NCBI RefSeq assembly: GCF_003958645.1
Contig: NZ_RXLO01000005.1
Location: 186,001 to 250,000 of the forward strand
Length of the DNA stretch: 64,000 bases
Direction of reading: 5' to 3'
Source: Chitinophaga rhizosphaerae
GTDB lineage: Bacteria > Bacteroidota > Bacteroidia > Chitinophagales > Chitinophagaceae
Below the pieces are notes generated by a model. The model was not told where the DNA came from. It searched no databases and saw nothing but the letters and a program-made list of their open reading frames with translations. This document shows, in pieces, positions 16,769-25,196 of the stretch. The stretch's first letter is position 1. Each line of letters begins with the position of its first letter. The translations under genes and the position numbers were made by a program.

Positions 16769-19700
16769 TTATCGCGGGTTCCTGTTTTGCAGGAAAAGCG
16801 GGGTGTTCAGTGGACTATAATCCGTAGTTACGCTGCCATTCCGGGTAGCGACCAGGTAAAGCCGGTACTGCATGGGCTCGCCGGGGATCGTGAGCTTGAG
16901 GAGCGGGCCTTCGCCGACGCGTTGCAGTTGGAAGGGATACCCGTAGCGGTCCGTTTGCACGAGGTACCATTCGTACCGCAACCTGTCTTTCCCGGGTTCG
17001 GGCAGCCGCCAGCCTGCGCCTGCGCTTAACAGCACGTTGTAGGTAAGCTGGCTGCCGGGCAAAACGGTACGCGAAGGCCTGAGTATTTTTACGGCCGGCA
17101 ATGGCGGTGGAGCCGGGGCCTGTTTCCAAAGCTTCGCCAGCAGGTGCCAATCGGTTTTTTTCCGTCCGTTATGATCGGTGAGGCCGTCGAAAGTCACGAC
17201 GTCCCTCGTTTCCTGGTCTTGCAGGGTAGTGAGGAACGCCGGTGCCGGCGGCAGCTTGGCGTAGGCGGCAACGGGGATTTTGCTGATGAAACAGGGGACG
17301 TTTCCGGCCAGCAGGGTGCTGAGGCCGGTGGTATCGCTGGAGGCTTCCAGGCCAAACGCATCTATGGCGGGTAACTGCTGCCGGAGCCAGGCCATTTCAG
17401 GCGCTGTGCCGGGGTTGAAAAGCACGTCCGTCGTAACCGGCCGTGAAGGGTCGGCGGCTTTGATGGCCGCGGCCAGTTGTTCCATCCAGCGGAGGTACCG
17501 TTGCTGCTGGTAGAGCAACGCCGGTTTGTAATGCTGCGTGGCCAGGCGCTGCCAGGCGTTATTGCCCAGGTGCCACGCCGTGATGGCGGTATCGTTGCGG
17601 CGGCGGACGATGGTTTGGAGGATGTTTTCCTCCATCCGCGCCAGCGCCGCGCTATCCCTGTCCATGTCGCTGACGTCGGGCAGCCAGAACCCGAAATGGA
17701 TGCGGATGCCATGGCTGACGGCTTCCGCGAGCACATTCCGGTCGTACACGCCCGGTCCGTACCGGCGGATGGTATTTACACCCAGTTGCTGCATCAGTTG
17801 CATGTCTTGCGCGGCTTCGCGGCGCGTGAGGGCATACCGGTTCCTGAACCAGCTGTCCCCTTTCTGGTAAATAAGCCCCCGGATATTGCCAGGCAATTTG
17901 TAGCGTACCGGCAGATCGGTTTCCGATGCGGGCGTAGTGATAGGCGGAATCTGCGCGAGGGGCGCCGAGAGCCGGGGCGATTCCCGCAGCGCGGCTAACA
18001 GTTGGCCGGGCTGGCGGATGGTCCAGTCCAGGAACTTCGCCGTATCGCCCTGGGGCACGTTCGTGTCGTGCGCCGTATTGAAAAACACCTGCGCGTGGAT
18101 GTTGGGGAAACGCGTACGGATGGCGCGGAACGCATCGCGGAACCAGCCTTCCTGGTTGCCCGCCTCCGGGATGGAGCCCATTTCAGCGATCATCACCGGC
18201 AGTCCGGATCGGAAAAGCGGGAGGCTGTCGAACGGTTGGTACAGCGATTCGAAACTATTCCAACCCTTCCCGCCATGCTGCGGCCCGTAATTGAGAACGG
18301 TAACGCCTATCCAGTCTACGTACGCCTTTCCCGGGAAATAGGATGCCGCATGGGCCGCCTTCCAGGGGTTCCAGACCCAAATGGCGTTCACCGCTCCGCG
18401 GCGGCGGAACAGCGTATGCACATAGCGCCATGCCGCACGGAATTCTTCCGGCGTATTGCCGCCTGCGGGCGACCAGGGATAGCCGGGATTGTCGGGTTCA
18501 TGCGCAAACCGGAGGAACAGCGGCCGGTCCAGTGCCTTCACCTGGTCGGCGAACCGTTCCAGGTAACTGTCGAAAATGCCGGTGGGGATGAGGGACATGA
18601 TTTTCTGTTCGTCTTTCAAGCCATTTATGCGCAGCCCGAACTTCGACCGCCACGGTTCCCAGGTGACCATGGGAATGGAACCGCCATTGTATACCGCCGC
18701 CAGCGAATCCGGCAGGAGGTGCTCCGGGCCATTGCCCCACGCAATGTACAGCGAAGTAATCTGCATGCGCGGCATGCCCTGGCCCGGTGGGTTGTACGCG
18801 CCGGAATAGAAAACATCTTGCCGGGGAATGAGGCGCACACCGGGGGCATCGTTATATCCGGAGGTAAAATACCAGCTCAGGCCGATCACGGCCAGCAATA
18901 ACGGCAGCCCGAGTTTGCGGATGCCGGAATACAGGTGCAGGTGACGGAAGACCCAGAATTGCCTTTTCAACAGGAGCGGCACGATCAGTATCGTTTTTAC
19001 CCAACCGTACTTCGCGGGGATTTTCCGCAGCGGGAGGCTGGCGATGATATTGAATATCATGATGAGGCAATTGATGCCTGCAATGCCCGCCATAAAAAGC
19101 GAATAGGGGTTCCAGTCATAATTCAGCCCGTAAACGATGGCTGCGAGGGATATGACGAGGATAGCGATATTGGGGATGTTCAGCCGCCAGTCGTCGGGCC
19201 CGGAATCGTCTTTCGGCGTGGGAAGGTAAGGCACTTTTTTCCGCGCGATGGTATAGACGAGCCCCAGCAGATAGATCCACCAGGTGCCGATAAACAGCAA
19301 TCCGCCCACGATATGAAACCCGCGTTCGGTTTCTTCCATCACCCACCGCTGCACATAATGACGGATAAGGAGGATGGAAGCGATGGCGGGGAAAGCGAAC
19401 AGCGAAAACTCCACCAGGTCTGCCCGGAAAGGGATATACCCCGTCACCAGCGCAATCACCGGCACCAGGAAATTGATGAGAAATACGACCCCTGCCAGGT
19501 AATGCAGCGGAATGGTGCCGTAATGAATCTTTTGCAGCCAGGTGAACTGCCGGAACAGCTTCGGGTAGGAGGTGACCAGCAGCTCGAAAGTGCCCCGCGC
19601 CCATTTCAGCTGTTGCGAATAATAGGCGGAGAGCGTATTGGGAACGAGCCCGCGGGTCAGCACGATGGGTACATAAACGGATTTCCAGCCTTTGGCGTGC

Positions 19701-20503
19701 AATTGCATGGCGGTATGCATATCTTCCGCCAACCCCGCGGCATGCCCGCCGATGGAATCCAGCGCGGCCCTGCGGAAGGTGCAGTTGGCGCCGATGGCCA
19801 GTACGGTGCCGTAACTGTTCATGGTGGTCATGATGGGGCCATAGAACTGGAACGTTTGCTGGGCGGCGCCTTTGGCGATGATACTGTCTCCCAGGTTGCT
19901 GTACGCCTGAACGATCTGTACGAACCCGATCCCGGGATCGTTGAAATGGTGCACTACGGCGTCCAGGAAGTCGGGAGACGGCACATGGTCGGGGTCGAGC
20001 ACCACGCAAAGCTCTCCCGTGGCGTATTGCAGCGCGTTGTTGATATTCCCTGCCTTGGCGTCTTTGCGGACGGTCCGGGTCACATGCCGCACGCCCAGCC
20101 GGTCGCAGACTTCGCGAAGGTAGGGGTCGTTGGCTTCGTCGCACAGCCAGGCGGTGTGCGGGTATGTCATGGCCCTGATGGCGGTGAGGGTTTCGACGAT
20201 CATTTCGTACGGTTCACCGGGGAAGTAAGTGGTCAACACATCTACCGTGAAGGGATGTTGCGGCTCAGGCGTTGCCGGCACGCGGATGGCGGCATAATGG
20301 TACCACTCATGGAGGATGGCGAGGCAATTGAAGGTGATGCCTGCCATCAACACCCAATAGAGCGGGGCGTAACTAATCTGCGTGCGCCGGAACAGGACGA
20401 TCAGCAGCACGCCGATGCTGGCGGTGCCGAGCAGGATCATGAGCCTCAGCGTAAACATTTCCCGCTTCGATGGCGGTGTTACCGGTTCCAGTTTTCCCTT
20501 CAT
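16769..20503 (-). CDS. Membrane GT2 (cellulose-synthase-like) glycosyltransferase fused to GH26-like and degenerate GH domains
   Basis: 1244 residues. Two membrane helices (about 20-38, 48-65) precede a processive GT2 domain (about 84-310) with DPDH (D170, D172), AEDMHTA (E260, D261) and QQLKW (Q297-W301, a variant of QxxRW). About six more hydrophobic segments follow (336-550). A GH26-like barrel (about 560-840) has RFAHEP (E669, acid/base) and VMIAEMGS (E774, nucleophile). A second barrel (about 870-1110) resembles the GH2-like lipoprotein encoded next door but has LGNNAW (N982 where Glu is expected) and ISKIP (K1075 where Glu is expected), so it is probably catalytically dead. A beta-sandwich closes the protein. 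A polysaccharide synthase with built-in editing or release hydrolase is inferred. Confidence 0.85.
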   Translation of the reverse strand: MKGKLEPVTPPSKREMFTLRLMILLGTASIGVLLIVLFRRTQISYAPLYWVLMAGITFNCLAILHEWYHYAAIRVPATPEPQHPFTVDVLTTYFPGEPYEMIVETLTAIRAMTYPHTAWLCDEANDPYLREVCDRLGVRHVTRTVRKDAKAGNINNALQYATGELCVVLDPDHVPSPDFLDAVVHHFNDPGIGFVQIVQAYSNLGDSIIAKGAAQQTFQFYGPIMTTMNSYGTVLAIGANCTFRRAALDSIGGHAAGLAEDMHTAMQLHAKGWKSVYVPIVLTRGLVPNTLSAYYSQQLKWARGTFELLVTSYPKLFRQFTWLQKIHYGTIPLHYLAGVVFLINFLVPVIALVTGYIPFRADLVEFSLFAFPAIASILLIRHYVQRWVMEETERGFHIVGGLLFIGTWWIYLLGLVYTIARKKVPYLPTPKDDSGPDDWRLNIPNIAILVISLAAIVYGLNYDWNPYSLFMAGIAGINCLIMIFNIIASLPLRKIPAKYGWVKTILIVPLLLKRQFWVFRHLHLYSGIRKLGLPLLLAVIGLSWYFTSGYNDAPGVRLIPRQDVFYSGAYNPPGQGMPRMQITSLYIAWGNGPEHLLPDSLAAVYNGGSIPMVTWEPWRSKFGLRINGLKDEQKIMSLIPTGIFDSYLERFADQVKALDRPLFLRFAHEPDNPGYPWSPAGGNTPEEFRAAWRYVHTLFRRRGAVNAIWVWNPWKAAHAASYFPGKAYVDWIGVTVLNYGPQHGGKGWNSFESLYQPFDSLPLFRSGLPVMIAEMGSIPEAGNQEGWFRDAFRAIRTRFPNIHAQVFFNTAHDTNVPQGDTAKFLDWTIRQPGQLLAALRESPRLSAPLAQIPPITTPASETDLPVRYKLPGNIRGLIYQKGDSWFRNRYALTRREAAQDMQLMQQLGVNTIRRYGPGVYDRNVLAEAVSHGIRIHFGFWLPDVSDMDRDSAALARMEENILQTIVRRRNDTAITAWHLGNNAWQRLATQHYKPALLYQQQRYLRWMEQLAAAIKAADPSRPVTTDVLFNPGTAPEMAWLRQQLPAIDAFGLEASSDTTGLSTLLAGNVPCFISKIPVAAYAKLPPAPAFLTTLQDQETRDVVTFDGLTDHNGRKKTDWHLLAKLWKQAPAPPPLPAVKILRPSRTVLPGSQLTYNVLLSAGAGWRLPEPGKDRLRYEWYLVQTDRYGYPFQLQRVGEGPLLKLTIPGEPMQYRLYLVATRNGSVTTDYSPLNTPLFLQNRNPR

Positions 20504-21837
20504 GGCGCTATAACATAAAATGGTGTATTGGCGGTTGCGAAATTGCCGTACGCATCATGTACGGTAACGAATATACGGTATGGCCCTTCCGTCAACGGTG
20601 CGCGAAAGGTCGCCTTCATGCCTTCGCGGGAAACCAGGAGGCTGTCCAGCGATGGCGGTTTCCGGGGATTTACATCGCCCCGGAAGCGGATGAACCAGTC
20701 TTCCGGCAACACTTCCCATGTTAACCGGAGCGAATCGTGGCGGGGGCTTTCCAGGATCAATGTGGCGGAATGGGTCGTACCCGGCGCTACCAGGATATTA
20801 TCTCTTGCTCCTTTATCGTCTACCAGCATAAACCGCAGATCGGGCGCCTTGTGCGGAGGTTCATGGCCCGTCCAGATATATTGCATGATCTGTGCGGTGG
20901 CGGACGTTTCGCCGGTCCGGGAGAACAGGCTGAACCAGGTATGCGTCACTTCCTGCTTCTGCCCCCAGAAGAACACGCAGGCGCCGAGGAAGCGGGGATC
21001 GTTCACTGGCATGTGTTCCGTGTACCGCTGAAGATATTGTTCCGCTTTTTTGTTGGAGGTATTTTCGATGGGAGCGCCCCAGGCGGTGGTTTCGGATTCC
21101 CAGGGCCCGTTGATGCCCCATTCGGTAATAAGGAAAGGCCCGTCCCAGAACCAGGCGAATTGCTGCAGCCCGGTGCGCAGTTGGGGCAGTTCGCCGAATA
21201 TGTTCATGGAGATGAGGTCGAGCTGGGGCACTTTCCAGCGGAGGTTATAGATGTTACGCCGGTCGAAGTTGATGAGCGCGGTGGTGACGGGGTGATCGGG
21301 ATCCCGCTTGTGGATCATGGCCAGCAACCGGTTATACGCTTTGTAAAACGGCCGGAAGCGCGGCCTGTAAGGGAAATCGACTTCATTGCCGAGGCACCAC
21401 ATGAGTAGGGCCGGATGGTTTTTATAACGCTCCACGATCTGTTCGAAAGCCCGGTAAAGGGCCGAAACGGCGGCAGTGTCCCGGTAAAATCCGAAAGTGC
21501 TGCTGACGGGGATAGACAGCCCGGCGATGACGGCGATGCCGTTGGCTTGGGCTTCGTCGAGCAGGGCGCCGAGCTGCAGGGTGTCCCAGGTACGGATCGT
21601 GTTGCCGCCCGCAGCCTTGAGAGCGGCGAGCTGCCCGGTGCCGGCCGCGCCTTTGACGGTGAAGGGCTGGCCGTCCCTGAAAATGGTGTACCGGCCGCCG
21701 GATTGTGCAATGTAGACCTTGCGGGAGGCGGGGGAGCCGGAAGTGCGCCGGCAGGCGGTCATGGCGCAGCAAAGCAGGGCCATGGTGATGATAGCCAGGT
21801 AATCAGGTGTGCGGCGTGTAAGTAGGTGTATTATCAT
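20500..21837 (-). CDS. Lipoprotein glycoside hydrolase, GH2-type TIM barrel
   Basis: 445 residues; lipobox at AMTAC (C29). A TIM barrel starts at FTVKGAAGTG and AAGGNTIRTWDT. The acid/base is in WCLGNEVDF (E152) and the nucleophile in LITEWGINGP (E239), the arrangement of clan GH-A enzymes such as GH2. The C-terminal third (from about 340) is an Ig-like sandwich (YRIFVTVHDAYGNFATANT). Its stop overlaps the start of the GT2/GH26 fusion by 4 bp (ATGA at 20503-20500), so the two are translationally coupled. Probably acts on the polysaccharide made by the fusion protein, from the outer membrane. Exact substrate unknown. Confidence 0.82.
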   Translation of the reverse strand: MIIHLLTRRTPDYLAIITMALLCCAMTACRRTSGSPASRKVYIAQSGGRYTIFRDGQPFTVKGAAGTGQLAALKAAGGNTIRTWDTLQLGALLDEAQANGIAVIAGLSIPVSSTFGFYRDTAAVSALYRAFEQIVERYKNHPALLMWCLGNEVDFPYRPRFRPFYKAYNRLLAMIHKRDPDHPVTTALINFDRRNIYNLRWKVPQLDLISMNIFGELPQLRTGLQQFAWFWDGPFLITEWGINGPWESETTAWGAPIENTSNKKAEQYLQRYTEHMPVNDPRFLGACVFFWGQKQEVTHTWFSLFSRTGETSATAQIMQYIWTGHEPPHKAPDLRFMLVDDKGARDNILVAPGTTHSATLILESPRHDSLRLTWEVLPEDWFIRFRGDVNPRKPPSLDSLLVSREGMKATFRAPLTEGPYRIFVTVHDAYGNFATANTPFYVIAP

Positions 21838-22030
21838 GCGGGGCGCCTCGTACTGTATAAATATAGTGGAAAGTTTTTAATGGGAGATGGGAGGCGGCGG
21901 GCGCTGCCGATGGTGGGAGGGAGCCGCCGGTGGAAAGCTGCCGCATCAGCCTCTTCGAAAAGCCCGGCTGAAAACGAGGGCAGGCCTCGTTATGTACCTG
22001 GTAAAAGCGGGCTGGTAAAATTGTAGCGAA

Positions 22031-23353
22031 TTACTTGGCTACGCTGATCTTCACTTTTTTGTTCTTCAACCGTTCTGATTGTATCAAATGCAGCGTGGCG
22101 CCGGCTTTGGACTTGCGCACGGCCACGAAGGAAAAGAAATCTTTCACTTCGATGATGCCGATATCTTCCTTTTTCAGCATCCCCTTATGCGAAAGGAAGC
22201 CGACGATATCCACTTTGTTCACTTTATCTTTTTTGCCGGCCGCGATGAACAGGGTGGTCCAATCCGGTTTTTGCGGTAATACGGCTTTGGCGGGCAGGGT
22301 GATGACTTCGGGGGCGGGAGAAATGTAATCCGGTACCTTTTCGCCGGGCGCCAGCATGAGGATGGCGGTGCCGCTGGCTTCCATGCGGGCGGTGCGGCCA
22401 TTGCGGTGCACGAAGGTTTCCTTCGTATGGGGGAGCTGGTAATGGATGATGTAGCGGATGTTGGGGATGTCGAGCCCGCGGGCGGCGAGGTCGGTGGTAA
22501 CGAGGATATTGGAGCTGCCGTTCCTGAATTTGCAAAGGGCGGCATCGCGCTCCTGTTGTTCCATGGCGCCGTGATAAAACACGTTCAGGATGCCTTTGTC
22601 TTTCAGCATCCCGCTCACTTCGCCCACGAATTCCCGCTGATTGCAGAATATGATGGTGGAACGGTTGCCCAGGGCGCAGATGAGGCGGAAGAGGGTTTCG
22701 GATTTATCGGGCTCGTCGCTGTTGACCATCTGCACGGCCAGGGCGGGGGATTTTTCTCCTTTCAGGAAATTGATCTCCGTGGGGTTTTCCAGTCCTACGA
22801 AATCAGGGATCTCCAGGGCTTCGGTGGCCGAAGTGAGGATCCTTTTCTTCAAAGCGGGCAGGGAGCCGATGATGAAGGCCATTTCCTTTTCGAACCCTTC
22901 TTCCAGCGATTTATCGAATTCATCCAGCACCAGCGTGTGGATATGCGCGGTGTTGATATTGCCTCTGCGGATGTGGTCGCCCAACCGGCCGGGCGTACCG
23001 ATAATCAGCTCCGGCGCTTCCTTCAGGTTGTTTTCTTCCGTTTCGCGCAGGTGGCCGCCATAGCAGCAGGTGACCTTGAATCCGGTTTTCATGCTTTTGA
23101 AAACCCTTTCTATCTGCAGGGCCAGTTCCCGTGCGGGAACGATGATCATGGCCTGGCTTACATTTTCGTTCTTTTTCAGCGATTGCACCAGGGGCAACAG
23201 GAAAGCGAGCGTTTTACCGGAACCGGTATCGGCCAGCAACACTACCGCATCGCTGGTGCTGTTCGTTTCCAGCGATGCCTGCTGCATGTCGTTCAAAGCC
23301 CCGATTTGCAAGTTGGAAAGGATATCGGCGATAGAAAGGGAAGAATGCTTCAT
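22031..23353 (-). CDS. DEAD-box ATP-dependent RNA helicase (DbpA-like)
   Basis: About 440 residues from the ATG at 23353. The open frame continues to 23581 but that part is an out-of-frame reading of a universal-stress-protein remnant. Helicase motifs in order: ADTGSGKT (Walker A), PARELALQ, GTPGRLGD, VLDEFDKS (motif II as DEFD instead of DEAD), SAT, then TTDLAARGLDIP and HRNGRTAR of the second RecA domain. The tail has a DbpA-type RNA-binding fold (KVDIVGFLSHKG, IIEVKDFFSFVAV), so rRNA or ribosome assembly work is likely. A TACTTTTG box lies only 4 bp upstream of the ATG (23358-23365). Confidence 0.92.
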   Translation of the reverse strand: MKHSSLSIADILSNLQIGALNDMQQASLETNSTSDAVVLLADTGSGKTLAFLLPLVQSLKKNENVSQAMIIVPARELALQIERVFKSMKTGFKVTCCYGGHLRETEENNLKEAPELIIGTPGRLGDHIRRGNINTAHIHTLVLDEFDKSLEEGFEKEMAFIIGSLPALKKRILTSATEALEIPDFVGLENPTEINFLKGEKSPALAVQMVNSDEPDKSETLFRLICALGNRSTIIFCNQREFVGEVSGMLKDKGILNVFYHGAMEQQERDAALCKFRNGSSNILVTTDLAARGLDIPNIRYIIHYQLPHTKETFVHRNGRTARMEASGTAILMLAPGEKVPDYISPAPEVITLPAKAVLPQKPDWTTLFIAAGKKDKVNKVDIVGFLSHKGMLKKEDIGIIEVKDFFSFVAVRKSKAGATLHLIQSERLKNKKVKISVAK

Positions 23354-23421
23354 CGCGCAAAAGTACGTGAAATACCGGGCAACTGCGCGGTCCGCCGCCA
23401 TCCGGGCCATAAAAACCGGAT

Positions 23422-23600
23422 TTAAGGCTTCACCAGCAGGAGAACGGGCAGGCCGTTGCGCTGGAGGATTTATTTGGCCACACAGCCCATGAAGAGGTTG
23501 GTAAGGGACGTAGCGCCCTTTACGCCGAGAATGATCGTGCCGGCCTGGCGGTTGCGGGTAAAATCGGTCGCCGGGGGGCACCGCATTTTGCCAGGGTTCT
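23422..23600 (-). pseudogene. Universal stress protein, C-terminal remnant with in-frame stop
   Basis: On the minus strand the frame reads ATDFTRNRQAGTIILGVKG, then ATSLTNLFMGCVAK, a TAA stop, and ILQRNGLPVLLLVKP followed by a second TAA (23422-23424). This is the usual end of UspA-type proteins (the nucleotide-binding G-x2-G-x9-G(S/T) zone and the final PVLLV strand). No upstream two thirds are present; the exporter promoter (23633-23663) occupies the place. It is a decayed, truncated copy wedged between the helicase and the MFS gene. Confidence 0.7.
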
Positions 23601-23632
23601 CCCGCCCAAAAAAATACTTGTCCGATTACCGG

Positions 23633-23663
23633 TTGCCAGCGGAAAGGCGTGCCGGTAATTTTG
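23633..23663 (+). promoter_or_regulatory. Bacteroidota-type promoter of the MFS exporter gene
   Basis: TTG (23633-23635), 20 nt, then TAATTTTG (23656-23663), matching the -33 TTG / -7 TAnnTTTG consensus. The -7 box ends 25 nt before the ATG at 23689. Confidence 0.75.
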
Positions 23664-23688
23664 CTTCGTCAATTAAAACGGAAACAAC

Positions 23689-25116
23689 ATGACGGGTACA
23701 AAAGATACAAGATGGTGGGTATTGCTGGTTATCCTTACGGCGCCGCTGCTATATGTGATCGATATTTTCATCATCAATATCGCCATTCCCACCATCAAAT
23801 CGGGACTCGGCGCCACGCAGGGAGAAATACAACTGGTGATAGCGGGTTATTTGCTGGGGAGCGCCTGTTTCCTCATCATCGGCGGCAGGGCGGGCGATTA
23901 CCTGGGGCGTAGGAAAGTCTTTTTCCTGGGGATGCTTTGCTTCACGGTAACGTCTTGCCTGTGCGGAGCGGTGCAAACGATGCTACAGTTGAACATCGCC
24001 AGGTTCCTGCAGGGCGTGAGCTCGGCGTTCATGGTCACGCAGTCCATCGCTCTCATACAAGACCTTTTCCCGGAGCAGCGGGAGCGCGCCAAAGCCATCG
24101 GCTGGTACGGCATCACGTTGAGCATTGCCGCCATCATTGGCCAGATCCTCGGGGGCTATCTCGCTGAAACCCGCACCGTTATTGAAGGATGGCGGCTTAT
24201 CTTTTTCATCAACGTACCGGTTGGCTGCCTGGCGCTTTGGGCGATCCGGAAATACCTGCCGGAAACCGAACGTCAAACCGGCGTCCGTTTCGATTATCCG
24301 GGCGCCATGCTGCTGACAGGCGGCCTGGGCTGCTGCATCTATTCCATCACCGAAGGCAGGGAGCAGGGATGGCCCCTTTGGAGCATGGTTGCGCTCGTTG
24401 CCGGCAGCGCGCTCATGACGGTGTTCTTCGTCCGGCAGAAGGAAAAGTCCGCCGCCGGCAGCCATCCGCTCTTGGATACACAGTTGTTCAGGAACCGGCA
24501 TTTCAATATCGGTTTGCTGGCCGTGCTTTTCCATTTCATGTTCCACACGGCCTATCTGCTCATGGTGGCGGTATACCTGCAAAACGGACTGGGTGTTTCC
24601 GCACTGGAATGCGGGCTGTATTTTATTCCGCATGCGGTCCTTTTCATGGGGAGCTCCGTGCTGGCGTCGAAATGGCTGGTGAGGTACGGGAAGAAAGTGC
24701 TGCTCGCAGGACTGGGGATCATTTTCGTCAGCTTCGTTTTACAGATGAAAATGTTCTCCACGTCCCGCATGCCCTTTTTGAACATCGCGCTCATCGGTTT
24801 GTACGGTCTGGGCAACGGCATGGTGCTGCCTTTCCTGCTGAACATCGTGCTGGACAGTATTCCGCCGCGCCATGCGGGCCTGTCGGCCGGTATCTTTTCG
24901 ACTTTCCAGCAGATCGCTTCGGCGCTGGGAATCAGCATCATCGGAGGTATCTTCTACAACTCGGTTATCAGTGAATCTGCCGCCGGGTACAAACTGGCGC
25001 TGGACAACGGGCTGGCGGCCGGTATCGTTTGCATGGCGGTCGTGGCGGGGATGCTGATGGCGCTGCCGGCCGGTGTGCGAAAGGAAGAACGCGCGAACGC
25101 GGTTTCGTTCGAATAA
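23689..25116 (+). CDS. MFS multidrug exporter, DHA2 (EmrB/QacA) type
   Basis: 475 residues with about fourteen hydrophobic segments, as in the DHA2 family. Motif A is seen as GGRAGDYLGRRKVF between helices 2 and 3. TM1 contains VIDIFIINIAIPTI, which corresponds to the DxTIVNVALP motif D1 of this family, and motif C-like glycines lie in WYGITLSIAAIIGQILGGYL (helix 5). Proton-driven export of hydrophobic drugs or metabolites across the inner membrane is expected. It has its own promoter and no adjacent membrane-fusion protein or TetR-type regulator, so partner and inducer are not shown by context. Confidence 0.9.
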   Translation: MTGTKDTRWWVLLVILTAPLLYVIDIFIINIAIPTIKSGLGATQGEIQLVIAGYLLGSACFLIIGGRAGDYLGRRKVFFLGMLCFTVTSCLCGAVQTMLQLNIARFLQGVSSAFMVTQSIALIQDLFPEQRERAKAIGWYGITLSIAAIIGQILGGYLAETRTVIEGWRLIFFINVPVGCLALWAIRKYLPETERQTGVRFDYPGAMLLTGGLGCCIYSITEGREQGWPLWSMVALVAGSALMTVFFVRQKEKSAAGSHPLLDTQLFRNRHFNIGLLAVLFHFMFHTAYLLMVAVYLQNGLGVSALECGLYFIPHAVLFMGSSVLASKWLVRYGKKVLLAGLGIIFVSFVLQMKMFSTSRMPFLNIALIGLYGLGNGMVLPFLLNIVLDSIPPRHAGLSAGIFSTFQQIASALGISIIGGIFYNSVISESAAGYKLALDNGLAAGIVCMAVVAGMLMALPAGVRKEERANAVSFE

Positions 25117-25196
25117 CCCGGAAATACTTAATTCTGGGTATGTGACGGGGACGATGCCGGGGCTACATTTGCCGTTGTTTACCGATACCTGTCCTT

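Noticed and set aside
23354-23581. N-terminal extension of the DEAD-box helicase frame
   Set aside because: The extension is a shifted reading of the USP remnant and is not helicase-like; conserved sequence begins at MKHSSLSIADIL from 23353.
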